A stretch of DNA of 64,000 bases from Verrucomicrobiales bacterium (lineage in GTDB: Bacteria > Verrucomicrobiota > Verrucomicrobiia > Verrucomicrobiales > V1-33): NCBI GenBank assembly GCA_028293125.1, contig JAQGPJ010000071.1, forward strand, positions 124,001-188,000, read 5' to 3'. How positions within the stretch are numbered: position 1 is the first letter of the stretch; the number at the start of each line of letters is the position of its first letter. Below, piece by piece: positions 33,256 through 43,460 of this stretch. The position numbers and the translations under genes were made by a program. Under the pieces are notes generated by a model. That model did no database searches. It was not told where the DNA came from and was given only the letters and a program-made list of their open reading frames with translations.

Positions 33256-35354
33256 GGAAAACCTGTTTGCCCGCAGGCCGCCGTCTGCTGTCCGCCCTGT
33301 TGCTGCTTGGGCCACCGGTGGGACTGGCCGGAGCGGAGTTGGACCTGTTTGAGGGTGAAAAAATCAAGCCACAGCCGCTTGGTGATGAGGGCCTTCTGGA
33401 CAGCAAACTCCTGGAGCTCGAGGTGAAGCTGCCGGATTTTCCGGCAGTCCGGGAGGCGGATGAGAAGGATCGAATGGCTAAAAATAACCCGAAGGCCGGG
33501 TGGGCTCTTTTGTCCGAAAATGTCCGGAAGGATTTCGCCGCCTTCAGCGGAAAAGTGGCGGAACTGCGGCGCGGAGAGTTGAAACCGGATCTGGAAAAAG
33601 CCGTGCTGGAGGTGAAGGAGAAAGCCAAACTGGATGCTGAGGGAGCAGCCAAACTGGACGCGCTGGCGGAGTCAGCGATGAATGAATCCCTGCGGAGCTG
33701 GGAGGCAGCCTTCATGGAGCGGTATGCGCCGGACCTGCTCAAGGGGGATGCGGAGGCGCTGCTGAAATCGTGGAAACCGGAGCAGTTCACCTTCGGCACC
33801 GCCCCCTCACCCATTTCTCCGGCCCGGACGGAGGTCTGGAAGGACGGCCTGAGGAAAATGGTGACTCCGGAATACTATGCAGCGGCGGCGGCGGAGGCCA
33901 AAGCCGCCAGGGAGGAGGCACTGCAGGCTGCCGGGCGGATTCTTCTTGATGCCGAAAACAGGTTCGGCGGAGTCCTTTCCACTGCAATGGATGCCGAGCT
34001 TGAGAGCGTGTTTTTGTATGTGGAGCTTGATGAAACCCGGGAAAAGGCGATTCGCAAAGCCGCGGAGGACGCGGTGAAGGACACTTTGAAGCGCTGGCGG
34101 GAGCGGGCCGCGAAACGCATGGAGGAAATGGAGGATCAAACCCTGAAGCAGGTCCAGCAGATTGAAGACCTGGGGGTGGGTGATCCAGGGGCGGAGAGCA
34201 AGCCGCAGGACAGTGAAATCTGGCGGACCGCCCGCAGTGCTGTGCTGACTGAAAACGAGCGGCAGTCGATTGCGGAGGGACAGGAGCGGATCAAACAGCG
34301 CCGGGCCGAGGTCCTGGCCATGACCGTGCTGGCGGAGGTGGACCAGCAGGTGGGGTTCAGTGAGGCCCAGCGGGAGAAGCTCCTGGCGCTGTGCAGTGGG
34401 CGTTTCCTGTCCTTTGAGGTCCGGACCATTGGCAGAGGAATGGGCGATGAGGGCATTCCTGATCCCGGAATGATGCTTCCCATATTGCAGGGGATTCCGG
34501 ATGACAGTCTGGCGGCTGTTCTCGATCCGGGGCAGACAGCGCGCTGGAAAGCGGTGTCCGGAGAGGACCTGTCACAGCGGAATTTCACTATCAGTTCCCT
34601 GTTCGGGTCCGACTCTCCACCCGCAGCCGGCACCGAGCCTGTTGATGAACTGGAGGCCTCCCGGCTGATCACCCTCAAGCTGGCGGATGAATCGGTAAAA
34701 ATAAGGGAAAAGTATTTTTCCCGGATGGAAGGAAAAGTTGAAAATCTTGCACGGGTCACGGCTCTCCCGCCGGAAACCACCGCCAAGCTGCGCACCGCCG
34801 GCAAAGGAGCGGCGGAGCAGCTGGCGCAGAACGCGGTCGGGAATATGGAGCAGAACCTGATGAATCAGGTGCGGGGAGTGAAACCGGCGGAACTGCCAGG
34901 CAGACTGGCGAAAATTTCCCTCTTCAACGGTTATCAGGAGCGGGGCCCGCAGGCGGAGCCGCCCCTGTGGGAGGCCGCGCTGAAACGCCTCCTGACAAAA
35001 TCCCAACGGGAAATCTGGCAGCACGAATGCCGGGCAGGGCAGGCTTGGCGCCGCCGGGCGCTCAGCGCCTTTGTGTCCAGCGGGGTGGAGCAGCATGTCA
35101 GGCTTTCTCCGGAGAAAAGTGCGTTGCTGCTGGAAAAGCTGGAGGGGGTCCTGCAAAAGTATGAATCCGATATCAACAATATGATATCGCCAGGCTGGCA
35201 GTACCAGTCCTTCTACAGCGCCATTCCCGTGGCCCTGCTGACGGAGAAGGAGATGGCGGGGATTTTCACGCCGAAACAATTGGAGACCGTGCGCACGCGG
35301 TGCCTAGGCCAGGTGGAGCAGTTCGCCACCATGATCCGGCGTCGGAATGGCTGA
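33252..35354 (+). CDS. Hypothetical secreted protein, mainly helical
   Basis: 700 aa; N-terminal signal-like sequence; ATGA overlap with upstream CDS. Confidence 0.7.
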   Translation: MRKTCLPAGRRLLSALLLLGPPVGLAGAELDLFEGEKIKPQPLGDEGLLDSKLLELEVKLPDFPAVREADEKDRMAKNNPKAGWALLSENVRKDFAAFSGKVAELRRGELKPDLEKAVLEVKEKAKLDAEGAAKLDALAESAMNESLRSWEAAFMERYAPDLLKGDAEALLKSWKPEQFTFGTAPSPISPARTEVWKDGLRKMVTPEYYAAAAAEAKAAREEALQAAGRILLDAENRFGGVLSTAMDAELESVFLYVELDETREKAIRKAAEDAVKDTLKRWRERAAKRMEEMEDQTLKQVQQIEDLGVGDPGAESKPQDSEIWRTARSAVLTENERQSIAEGQERIKQRRAEVLAMTVLAEVDQQVGFSEAQREKLLALCSGRFLSFEVRTIGRGMGDEGIPDPGMMLPILQGIPDDSLAAVLDPGQTARWKAVSGEDLSQRNFTISSLFGSDSPPAAGTEPVDELEASRLITLKLADESVKIREKYFSRMEGKVENLARVTALPPETTAKLRTAGKGAAEQLAQNAVGNMEQNLMNQVRGVKPAELPGRLAKISLFNGYQERGPQAEPPLWEAALKRLLTKSQREIWQHECRAGQAWRRRALSAFVSSGVEQHVRLSPEKSALLLEKLEGVLQKYESDINNMISPGWQYQSFYSAIPVALLTEKEMAGIFTPKQLETVRTRCLGQVEQFATMIRRRNG

Positions 35355-35381
35355 CGGCCGGCCTGCCATTTCTTTTTCCCT

Positions 35382-36407
35382 ATGACCCGGATTCTGTTTT
35401 TTCTCACACTGCTGCTGGCTGGTTTTCCAGCCGCTCCGGCTTTTGCCCAGGACCCGGCTTTGCGGTTCGGCGGGCAGATCCCGCCAGAGGTGGACCGCAT
35501 TTATGAGCGCGGCCTGGAGTGGCTGGCCAAAAACCAGGCTGTGGGGGGAAACTGGCCGGGCAGCCAGGGCGGCAGCGGAGTGGACGGACTTTGCGTGATG
35601 GCTTTTCTGGCCAGCGGGGAGGATCCGAATTTCGGACGCTGGACCCGTCCACTGCGCCTGGCGGTGCGCCATATCATTTCAACGCAGAACGCTGAAACCG
35701 GCTACCTGCCTGACAGCATGTATCATCACGGCTTTGCCACCTTGGCGCTGGCGGAATGTTACGGCGCGGTGGATGAAACTCTGATCTGGCAGGGAGCCGG
35801 CAAGCCGGTCCGCAGCATCGCGGCGACTCTGGATCTGGCCATCCGCTGCGCGGGAACCTCTCAGAAAAAAAACCGCTGGGGCGGCTGGCGCTACAATCCG
35901 GATTCCACGGATGCCGACACCTCCGTGACCGGGGCCATGCTCATGGGCTTGCTGGCCTGCCGGAATGCGGGCATGGAGGTGCCGGACGAGACCGTGAACA
36001 CCGCCCTCGAATACATGCGCCGCAGCACGGCGCCGGATGGTTCGGTCACTTACACGGGAGGCATGGGCGGCATGGGGGAGAGCATGAACCGCACCGCCAT
36101 CGCCACCCTCGTCGCCGCCGTCAGCAGACAGAAGGACGAGGCCAAATACCCCGCGGCCCTGAAGCAACTCACCTCCCGTCTGGAGCACCGCGAAGGCAGC
36201 TACCCGGAATACTTCCGCTACTACATGGCCCAGGCGCTGTTTCAGGGGGACTATGCCGCCTGGCAGAAATGGAACGTCATGACCATCCGGCAGCTGCAGG
36301 AATCCCAACAGGAGGACGGGAGTTTCAGCAGCAGTGCCTACAGCACCGCCATGTCCTTGCTGGCCCTGGCGCTCAACTACCGCTTTCTGCCCATCTATGA
36401 ACGTTAG
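35382..36407 (+). CDS. Prenyltransferase/squalene-oxidase-repeat-like protein (terpenoid-cyclase-like toroid), secreted
   Basis: GLEWLAKNQAVGGNWPGSQGGSGVDGLCVMAFLASGEDPNFG...IISTQNAETGYLPDSMYHHGFATLALAECYGAV...GGWRYNPDSTDADTSVTGAMLMGLLACRNAGM. Confidence 0.85.
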   Translation: MTRILFFLTLLLAGFPAAPAFAQDPALRFGGQIPPEVDRIYERGLEWLAKNQAVGGNWPGSQGGSGVDGLCVMAFLASGEDPNFGRWTRPLRLAVRHIISTQNAETGYLPDSMYHHGFATLALAECYGAVDETLIWQGAGKPVRSIAATLDLAIRCAGTSQKKNRWGGWRYNPDSTDADTSVTGAMLMGLLACRNAGMEVPDETVNTALEYMRRSTAPDGSVTYTGGMGGMGESMNRTAIATLVAAVSRQKDEAKYPAALKQLTSRLEHREGSYPEYFRYYMAQALFQGDYAAWQKWNVMTIRQLQESQQEDGSFSSSAYSTAMSLLALALNYRFLPIYER

Positions 36408-39400
36408 ACCACACCCGGGCCGTAAGCAGGGAATTTCCGCTTTGAGATGGTGGACGGGCCGGGCCGTTTTCGCGGTGGCCCTGTCCGCCGCTGCCCCGGC
36501 CCCGGCGGCCCCGGAATCCCAAGAGCCGCCGCCCCGTGCGGTGCCCCATGTGCTGATCCGGCCCCGCGCCGCACAGCCCGGCACCATCCGCTGGCTGAAC
36601 GGCGAGTCGCTGTCCGGAAAGCCCGGGGATATCACGGGGGAGGGCATCTCCTGGAGTTCGGCGCTTTTTAAATCCCCGCTGCTGCTGCGGGGGGAGCAGC
36701 TGGACCGCATTGATTTCAGCGCCGCCCCTCCTCAGCGGGAAGCGCCCTTCCGGGTGATTCTGACGGATGGGGGGCAGCTCAGCGGCACGCCGGAAAAAAT
36801 GGAGAACGGCATTCTGTTTTTGCGTGGCGCGCACAGCGGGCTGGTGGAGCTAAGGCAGGAAAATATCGCGGCCATTGAGCGGATCCGTGGCGAAGGGGTG
36901 ATCGTGGGCGGGCCTCAGGCCCTGCTTGGGCAGATGCCCGCCGCCCCTCCGGAGGCGGGAAGCGGGACACCGTGGTATCTTGCCGCCGCCGGCCGGCTGG
37001 CCTCCAACCTGTTCCGCCAAGGCATCACGCTGCCTTGGAAACTGCCGGGCAAATCCTCGGTCGAATTGTCATTGAGCTGCGACCGCCGCCCGGAGTTCTC
37101 CCTGAAGCTGGCGGCGGATGAGGGTTCCTGCGCGGTGGAGACGTGGGGGGACGAACTGATCCTGACGGACGGGGACGAATTCGCCAGCGCCGGGCCCGCA
37201 GTTCAGTCCGGTCCCGGCCGCGCTTTTCTGCGGCTTGCTTGGGACCGCCCCGCCGGGCACCGGGTGCTTTACAGCACGGAGGGAAAAGTGCTCGCGGAAC
37301 TGACGGTCCCTCCGCTTCAAAAAGGCGCTCCGGTCCGGAAGAAAAAAAAACCCGCTCCGGGCGGTCTGAAAGGAGCTTTGAAACAACTGATGGGCCTGAA
37401 CGGGGCGGAGGGACCTCCGGACACGGGGCTGCCCGCCGCGCCTCCGGCGGAAAACGGTGTCACCTTTCAGAACAAAGGCGCGGGGGTCGTGCTGGAACGG
37501 TTCACAATATCCGAATGGTCCGGCGATCCCCTGCCGGCGCTGCTGAGCGGGCAGACGGGTTTGGAAACCGGCACTGAGGCTGTGCCGGGTGAATTGGCCG
37601 GAATTTCAGCCGGTGTGCTGACGCTTCGCGGCACTGATGGGCAAATCCGGGATTTCCCCTTGGCCACCGTGCGGGCTTTCCGCTGGGACCGGGCCGTGGG
37701 AATGGAGCGCGACCCCTCCCGGACGGATTTATGGTTTGCCGATGGCGATCTGCTCCGGGGCCGGCTGACAGGGGTGAAGGAGGAAACCGCCACCATGGAG
37801 ATTGCGGCGGCGGCCCAGCCGGTGAATTTGAAATGGGAGGGCGGACGGATGCTGATGCTGCCGCGGTCGCAGCCGGACAAGGAGCAGCCGCCGGAGCCGT
37901 TGGAAGGGATGGATATGCTCAGTTGGGACTCCAGCTCCGGTCCGGGAGTGCTGCATGGAAAAATCCTGATGGAGAGCCAGGGCCCTTTGCCGCGGTTTTC
38001 CCCTATTGGAGCGGTTTCGCCGGCGGAGCTGGTTCCCGCACCCTCCCTTGCTCTGACATGGGCGCAATCCCCGGAAAACATCCCCGAGCCCGCGCCGGCA
38101 TTGCTTCATTTGAAGAACGGGGAAACCCTGCCGGTGAAATCCGCAGGCTTGGACCAGGGAGCCATCCAACTGTCCTGGGAGGATGCCGCCCCCCGTCAGC
38201 TGGATCCGGCTTTGATCCAGGCGGTGCAGTTCGCCGCCTCTCCCACGGGGGCTCAGGGTGGTTTTGAGGATCCAGGATGGCAATTCCTTGGCACCGGCCA
38301 GGATCAGCTTTCACGGGAAGGGGGAAACGGTCAGGTCACACTCACTCCCGGCATGGGCATCGCCCATCCTTTTATCCTTCAGGGAGGCGGGCTGTCATTC
38401 CGGCTGAGCCCCGTTTCCGGCCTCGCCAGCATCCGCGTCAGACTTTTCAGTCAGGGCGCTGAAAGGTCCTCCGGCGGCACAAGTTTTCTGATCGCTGACT
38501 ATGGGGGCAGCGTTTATGCGGGTGCTGAAAGGACCGAAGGCCAGATTGACAGCCAGCAGAGTATTCCCTCCGGCCGCGGATACACCGACGTGCGGTTCTC
38601 CCTGGAGGGCGGTGTGGCGGAAATCTTTGTGAATGGAGTCTCCATCGGCAAGGCCCGGCGCGATGCTGAAAACGGAAAAAAAAGCGGCCATGGCAATGGC
38701 CTCATCATCGAAACCGCGTCGCTCTGGGGCAATCAAATAGGCACGCTTAAGCTGTCGGATCTCAGTTGCCAATTCCCAGCCTTTCAGGTTCTTCCCCCGG
38801 TTTTCACCGGAGAAGCCAAACGCGAGGCTCTTCTGCTTCCCCGGATGCGCCGGGACGATCCCCCCAGGCAGGTGCTGATCGGCCGCAATGGCGACCTGTT
38901 GCGTGGGGAGATCGAAGCTCTGACCTCCACCCACCTCGCATTCCGCAGTGGTCCGGAAAAGTTCAAGGTGCCTATCGACCGGGTGGCCGCCGCTGTCTGG
39001 GTTAAAAAGCCCCGGATTCCTGCCAAAGCCACGGGAGGGAGCGGGAACGAATCGCATGGCGGTGAAAAACCTGCCCAGGCGGACGGCTCACCTGCCGGCG
39101 ATCCCATACCCGCAACACCCGATGAACGGCAGTGGCTCGATTTGAAGAATGGCGCACGCCTCGCCCTCACGGTTACCTCCTGGAATGACAGGGAGGTCAT
39201 CGCAAAACATTCCCTGCTGGGTGAGTGCCGGATTCCCACCACCAGTCTGGGGAGACTCCTTGCCGGCACCCCGTTTCCTGGCACAGCTTGGAATGTTTTG
39301 AGCGGCTGGACTCTGGAGGCGGCTCCTGATCCCGTCCTGCCCGACGGCACCAGCGGCAGCCCCCTGATTGGAAAGGAGGCCGCCGAATTCAAACTTGCCC

Positions 39401-39864
39401 TGCTCGAAGGAGGAGACTTTTCTCTCAAGGAACATCGGGGAAAAGTGGTGGTTCTCGACTTCTGGGCAACCTGGTGCGGGCCCTGCGTGAAATCCCTGCC
39501 CGGGCTGCTGGAGGCCATGGCGGAGTTCCCACCGGAGCAGGCTCTCCTTATCACGGTCAACCAAGGGGAACCCAATGATCAGATCTCGCGTTTTCTCGAA
39601 GCCCGCCGCCTGACCATGGTCGTGGCCTTGGATACCGACCAGGGGGTGGCCGGCAAATACGGAGTCGAGGGCATTCCGCACACCGTAGTGATCGGTCCCG
39701 ATGGCAAAATCGCCGCCGTTAAAACCGGCTACAGCCCTGATGGCGAAAAACAAATCGCGGAAGCAGTGCGGCAGGCTCTCAAATTGGGAAAATCAGAAGG
39801 CTCCGCAAATTCCAGTGAGGCCGGGAAACAACCATCATCATCCGGCGGGACGCCGGAGAAATAA
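36397..39864 (+). CDS. Large multidomain secreted protein with C-terminal TlpA-like thioredoxin domain
   Basis: Start ATG overlaps the previous CDS end; C-terminus FSLKEHRGKVVVLDFWATWCGPCVKSLPGLLEAM...GKYGVEGIPHTVVIGPDGKI; long N-terminal region with recurring 'L.nGe.l.G.l' segments. Confidence 0.8.
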   Translation: MNVRPHPGRKQGISALRWWTGRAVFAVALSAAAPAPAAPESQEPPPRAVPHVLIRPRAAQPGTIRWLNGESLSGKPGDITGEGISWSSALFKSPLLLRGEQLDRIDFSAAPPQREAPFRVILTDGGQLSGTPEKMENGILFLRGAHSGLVELRQENIAAIERIRGEGVIVGGPQALLGQMPAAPPEAGSGTPWYLAAAGRLASNLFRQGITLPWKLPGKSSVELSLSCDRRPEFSLKLAADEGSCAVETWGDELILTDGDEFASAGPAVQSGPGRAFLRLAWDRPAGHRVLYSTEGKVLAELTVPPLQKGAPVRKKKKPAPGGLKGALKQLMGLNGAEGPPDTGLPAAPPAENGVTFQNKGAGVVLERFTISEWSGDPLPALLSGQTGLETGTEAVPGELAGISAGVLTLRGTDGQIRDFPLATVRAFRWDRAVGMERDPSRTDLWFADGDLLRGRLTGVKEETATMEIAAAAQPVNLKWEGGRMLMLPRSQPDKEQPPEPLEGMDMLSWDSSSGPGVLHGKILMESQGPLPRFSPIGAVSPAELVPAPSLALTWAQSPENIPEPAPALLHLKNGETLPVKSAGLDQGAIQLSWEDAAPRQLDPALIQAVQFAASPTGAQGGFEDPGWQFLGTGQDQLSREGGNGQVTLTPGMGIAHPFILQGGGLSFRLSPVSGLASIRVRLFSQGAERSSGGTSFLIADYGGSVYAGAERTEGQIDSQQSIPSGRGYTDVRFSLEGGVAEIFVNGVSIGKARRDAENGKKSGHGNGLIIETASLWGNQIGTLKLSDLSCQFPAFQVLPPVFTGEAKREALLLPRMRRDDPPRQVLIGRNGDLLRGEIEALTSTHLAFRSGPEKFKVPIDRVAAAVWVKKPRIPAKATGGSGNESHGGEKPAQADGSPAGDPIPATPDERQWLDLKNGARLALTVTSWNDREVIAKHSLLGECRIPTTSLGRLLAGTPFPGTAWNVLSGWTLEAAPDPVLPDGTSGSPLIGKEAAEFKLALLEGGDFSLKEHRGKVVVLDFWATWCGPCVKSLPGLLEAMAEFPPEQALLITVNQGEPNDQISRFLEARRLTMVVALDTDQGVAGKYGVEGIPHTVVIGPDGKIAAVKTGYSPDGEKQIAEAVRQALKLGKSEGSANSSEAGKQPSSSGGTPEK

Positions 39865-40030
39865 GGATCAGCCATTAAATTCCACAAAGGCCCAAAGTCA
39901 GCCGCCGCCCATCTCCGGAATTCACCACATCTCAAATTATGCCGGCGGCCGAGGGCGGCGCGTTTTCCTGTCTGAACGCCGCAACCTGTGTCCGGGGCCA
40001 CAAATCCCATGATCAAATTGCCGGAGGGGG

Positions 40031-41563
40031 TCACTGTACGGGTGACATGATCCTTGCCGAGCGCATGCCAAAATGCCACCAGAAGCCTTTTTCTTTCACT
40101 TCCTGGACTCCCACAAGGCGGCTGTTTGAAAGGTCCCGCTCCAGCATTTGCGCCACCTGACCTGAAAAGGACCGGTCGAATACGGCGATGGTGAGTTCAA
40201 AGTTCAGCCTGAAGGACCGGTTGTCAAAATTCGCCGTGCCCACCGTGCAGGTTTCATCATCCACAAGCATGACCTTCTGGTGCATGAACCCTTTTTGATA
40301 ACGGTAAAAACGGATGCCGGACTTTGAAAGATCCTCCACAAAGGACCATCCTGAAAGATTCGCCAAAGCGCTGTCGGTGGTTTCCGGCACCATGACACGC
40401 ACGTCAACGCCGCGCAGCGCGGCCAGATGCAGAGCGCTCAAAAACTGCTCATCCGGCACAAAATAGGGGCTGGCGATCCAAAGCCGTTTCTGGGCGGCAT
40501 TGATCAGATGGAGGTGAAACAGCGTGCAGGTCTCAAACGGATCCGCAGGACCGGAGGGCAAACTGGCCATTTCGCGCGAGACGCCTCCGGGGGCTGCCTC
40601 GGGAATGCGGTTCAGGGAAAGCACCTCCTTTGCCGCCCAGTGCCAGTCCTCCTCGAAAGTGAGCTGGACGGACTGCACCACAGGTCCACGCATTCTCACA
40701 AATGTGTCCCGCCACTCCCCCCTTTCGGGATCCTTTCCGAGATACTCATCCCCCACGTTGATGCCCCCCACCCACGCTGTCCGGCCATCCACAATCACCG
40801 TTTTGCGGTGATTGCGGAAATTGAGCTGGGAACGTCCCAGATTCTCATTCAGGGTATTGAAGCCTTTGACCGTGACACCGGCAGCCTCAAGATCGCGGAG
40901 ATAGCGGTCCGGCAGGTCGCTGCTGCCCATATCATCATACAGCAAATAAACCCGGACGCCGCGCGCCGCGCAGGCCGTCAGAGCGGCCTTGAACTCCTGA
41001 CCGATGCCGGGGTCGCGGATGATGTAGAACTGCGCCAGAACATACTCTTTGGCTTCGCGAAGCCCGTCAAAAATGGATTTGAACGTGGCCGCACCGTCAA
41101 TGAGCAATTCGATATCATTGCCGCGCGTGGCGGGCAGGCCGGTGAGGCTTTGCAGGAGCCGGCCGCGGACACTGTCGGCATCCGTCAGGAGATTCAGTCT
41201 TTCCAGTTCCTTGGCATAGTCCTTGGTGGCCTGTCCTGTCTCCGCAAGATCATTCCGCCGCGCGGCCACATAGGCTTCAAATTTGCTGCCGCCGAAAACC
41301 CAGTAGGCCGGCACCGCCACATACGGAAAAGTGTTCAGGGAAACCACCCAGGCAATAGTGCCCTGCGGGGTGCGGGTCTGCATCACCGCCCGCACGGAGG
41401 TGAGAGCTCCCACCACGTGTGCAATCAGAAAAATGAGGGCGATGGTGGTTTTACGGTGCCGCCTCCGCCAAGCCAGGAACTCTCGTAAAACAGGAATTCG
41501 ATGGCAAAAATTGGAAACTGCCCGGCCAAAGCCGGAAATCCGTTGAAAAAATTTAGTTAGCAT
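40031..41563 (-). CDS. Cardiolipin synthase (phospholipase D superfamily)
   Basis: Two HKD motifs: NHRKTVIVDGRTAWVGGINVGDEYLG and MHQKVMLVDDETCTVGTANFDNRSF; two N-terminal TM helices. Confidence 0.92.
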   Translation of the reverse strand: MLTKFFQRISGFGRAVSNFCHRIPVLREFLAWRRRHRKTTIALIFLIAHVVGALTSVRAVMQTRTPQGTIAWVVSLNTFPYVAVPAYWVFGGSKFEAYVAARRNDLAETGQATKDYAKELERLNLLTDADSVRGRLLQSLTGLPATRGNDIELLIDGAATFKSIFDGLREAKEYVLAQFYIIRDPGIGQEFKAALTACAARGVRVYLLYDDMGSSDLPDRYLRDLEAAGVTVKGFNTLNENLGRSQLNFRNHRKTVIVDGRTAWVGGINVGDEYLGKDPERGEWRDTFVRMRGPVVQSVQLTFEEDWHWAAKEVLSLNRIPEAAPGGVSREMASLPSGPADPFETCTLFHLHLINAAQKRLWIASPYFVPDEQFLSALHLAALRGVDVRVMVPETTDSALANLSGWSFVEDLSKSGIRFYRYQKGFMHQKVMLVDDETCTVGTANFDNRSFRLNFELTIAVFDRSFSGQVAQMLERDLSNSRLVGVQEVKEKGFWWHFGMRSARIMSPVQ

Positions 41564-42080
41564 GTTTGAAATGTTTCCCGCGGCCCATGACGGCGACCGG
41601 TGGTATCAATGCAAGGGAAGCGAGAGGGAGCCGACAGCGGCATGCCGTTTTATGGCGGGGGAGTGTTGAAGCGTTGCCGCCCCTGCGGGATCTAAGTTCG
41701 GCGCAAGGGCCGTTTGGCTCCGCAGTAAACGGGCCAATCATCCTGCAGGCTCCATTATCGGGAGAAACCACGGTTTGCCCCGTTTATGGGCGCAATCCAC
41801 AGACGCGGATTGCCTCAGGCTGGCTGTCCGGGCGAAGCGCAATGCGGCAAACTCATGCGCCGGGGCACCAGTGTCCGTCGGTTGGATCATGGACGCGGAC
41901 TTTATTTAAAACAGCAGGCCACCGTTGCCGGGATAAGCAGCTTGGAATGATCCTGTCACCCTTCATTTTCAAGCCGGCCCATGCTCCTCCACTCCCGGTG
42001 TCCGCGTCGGCATCCCGGGTGGCTCTGGTTCACTGAGCGTTTTGATGTCCGGCTTGCGCGCTTGGATTCCCGCCCGCCCT

Positions 42081-43181
42081 TCAGGGGTCAAAGCTGACCT
42101 GGCATGCGGTGGGCGAATACCCACTGCGGAGATGACCATAGATTTTCATGGCCAAGGCTCCTCCGTCCTTATGTCCGAGCCATCTGGAAACCGTGGGAAT
42201 ATCGACTCCTGATTCGATGCAGACTGCCGCGAAGAAGTGGCGCAGGTCGTGGTGCGTAATGTGGGCGATTCCGATTTCCGCCACCGCCCGGTTCATGGCC
42301 TTTTTCGCCGTGGTCACCTTCAGAATGCGGTCAGTAGGTTTGGCTTCAGGATTTTCCTTCCGCAGGCGCGCCAGCAGGGAGCGGAGGGCACCGGTCATGG
42401 GCACTTGGCGGGATTCCTGGTTTCTGATTCCGTGTTCGGAATTGCCGTGCACATGGAGCTCCCCATGGGCAAAATCGCAGTGCTCCCATTTGATCCATCC
42501 AGCCTCACCAACCCTCACTCCTGTGTAAGCGAGGAATTCCACATAATCAGCACAGTGACGGGAAAACCTTCCGCCGGCGTTCTGGATCGCGCGCACCCAT
42601 GCATGGAACTGGGTGCGGGTTGGAAGCCGTTCCGTCAGGTCCTTCAGTTTCACCTGGGAGCGTTTAAGCCTGCCGGCGGGATTGGGGCACCGCACACCGT
42701 GTTCCAAGGCAATTTCAAAAAGGCTGCGGAGCATGCTGAGCGCGGCATTGAAGCGGGTGCCTGAGGTTTGCGGTCTGGTTCTTCGCGCCCATGCCTCACA
42801 ATCCGCCGGCGTGATTTTTCCGAGTTCAGCGGCTTCCAACTCCGGCCAGGAGCGCTTCAGCAGGGTCATGACCTGTTCAAGGTAGTGCTTGGTCGACGGC
42901 TTGAGGGAGGAATGGCGCTGGAACTGATGCCTGCGGATGGCAAAAGCCTGCGCGCCGGTCATTCCCTTCCGCGCCGGGGGGCCGCATCCGGTCCCGGTTT
43001 GTTGATGCCCGGTCGCCTCCCTCGCGTCCAGTTCCTTTTTCGCGATGGAGAGAATATCTGTTCCGAGGCTCCTCCATGTCGGCTTGCCACCGGCCTTGGT
43101 TCTTGCATAGCAGGTCCCGTTTTTGTGCCGGTAAAGACGCGGATACTCCGTGGGGGTCCAGGTTTTGACGGGTGCTTTCAC
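42081..43181 (-). CDS. Tyrosine recombinase / site-specific integrase
   Basis: 366 aa; AYTGVRVGEAGWIKWEHCDF, THHDLRHFFAAVCIESGVDIPTVSRWLGHKDGGALAMKIYGH (R...HxxR...H...Y). Confidence 0.92.
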   Translation of the reverse strand: MKAPVKTWTPTEYPRLYRHKNGTCYARTKAGGKPTWRSLGTDILSIAKKELDAREATGHQQTGTGCGPPARKGMTGAQAFAIRRHQFQRHSSLKPSTKHYLEQVMTLLKRSWPELEAAELGKITPADCEAWARRTRPQTSGTRFNAALSMLRSLFEIALEHGVRCPNPAGRLKRSQVKLKDLTERLPTRTQFHAWVRAIQNAGGRFSRHCADYVEFLAYTGVRVGEAGWIKWEHCDFAHGELHVHGNSEHGIRNQESRQVPMTGALRSLLARLRKENPEAKPTDRILKVTTAKKAMNRAVAEIGIAHITHHDLRHFFAAVCIESGVDIPTVSRWLGHKDGGALAMKIYGHLRSGYSPTACQVSFDP

Positions 43182-43284
43182 GGAAATCGGGTCTCTCCGG
43201 CCTGTCCGATTGTATAATTTTCCTGTATAAAGTGCAAACCGGAACTTGCAAACCTGCTGGGAATCATTGTAAAATCAGGTGTCC

Positions 43285-43356
43285 GGCTCCATAGTTCAAC
43301 GGATAGAACGGGGGTTTCCTAAACTTCAGATCTGGGTTCGATTCCCGGTGGAGCCA
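43285..43356 (+). tRNA. tRNA-Arg (anticodon CCT)
   Basis: GGCTCCA...TGGAGCC acceptor; GTTC-AACGGATA-GAAC D-arm; TTCCTAA anticodon loop; TGGGTTCGATTCCCGG T-arm. Confidence 0.9.
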
Positions 43357-43460
43357 TTTTGTTGAAAATCAACAAGTTACGCAAGAGCGCCGAGGAGAGT
43401 AAGAACACAGCTAAGAAGTTGTGTCACGAAATGCCAGCAGGATTCAGAAGGAATCAGAGG

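Noticed and set aside
41745-41752. GGCTCCAT match to the tRNA-Arg 5' end as a possible attachment-site repeat
   Set aside because: Only 8 bp; expected by chance and not extended on either side.
41566-42036. 156-aa plus ORF between cardiolipin synthase and integrase
   Set aside because: No family resemblance, no consistent coding signal; probably non-coding or remnant.
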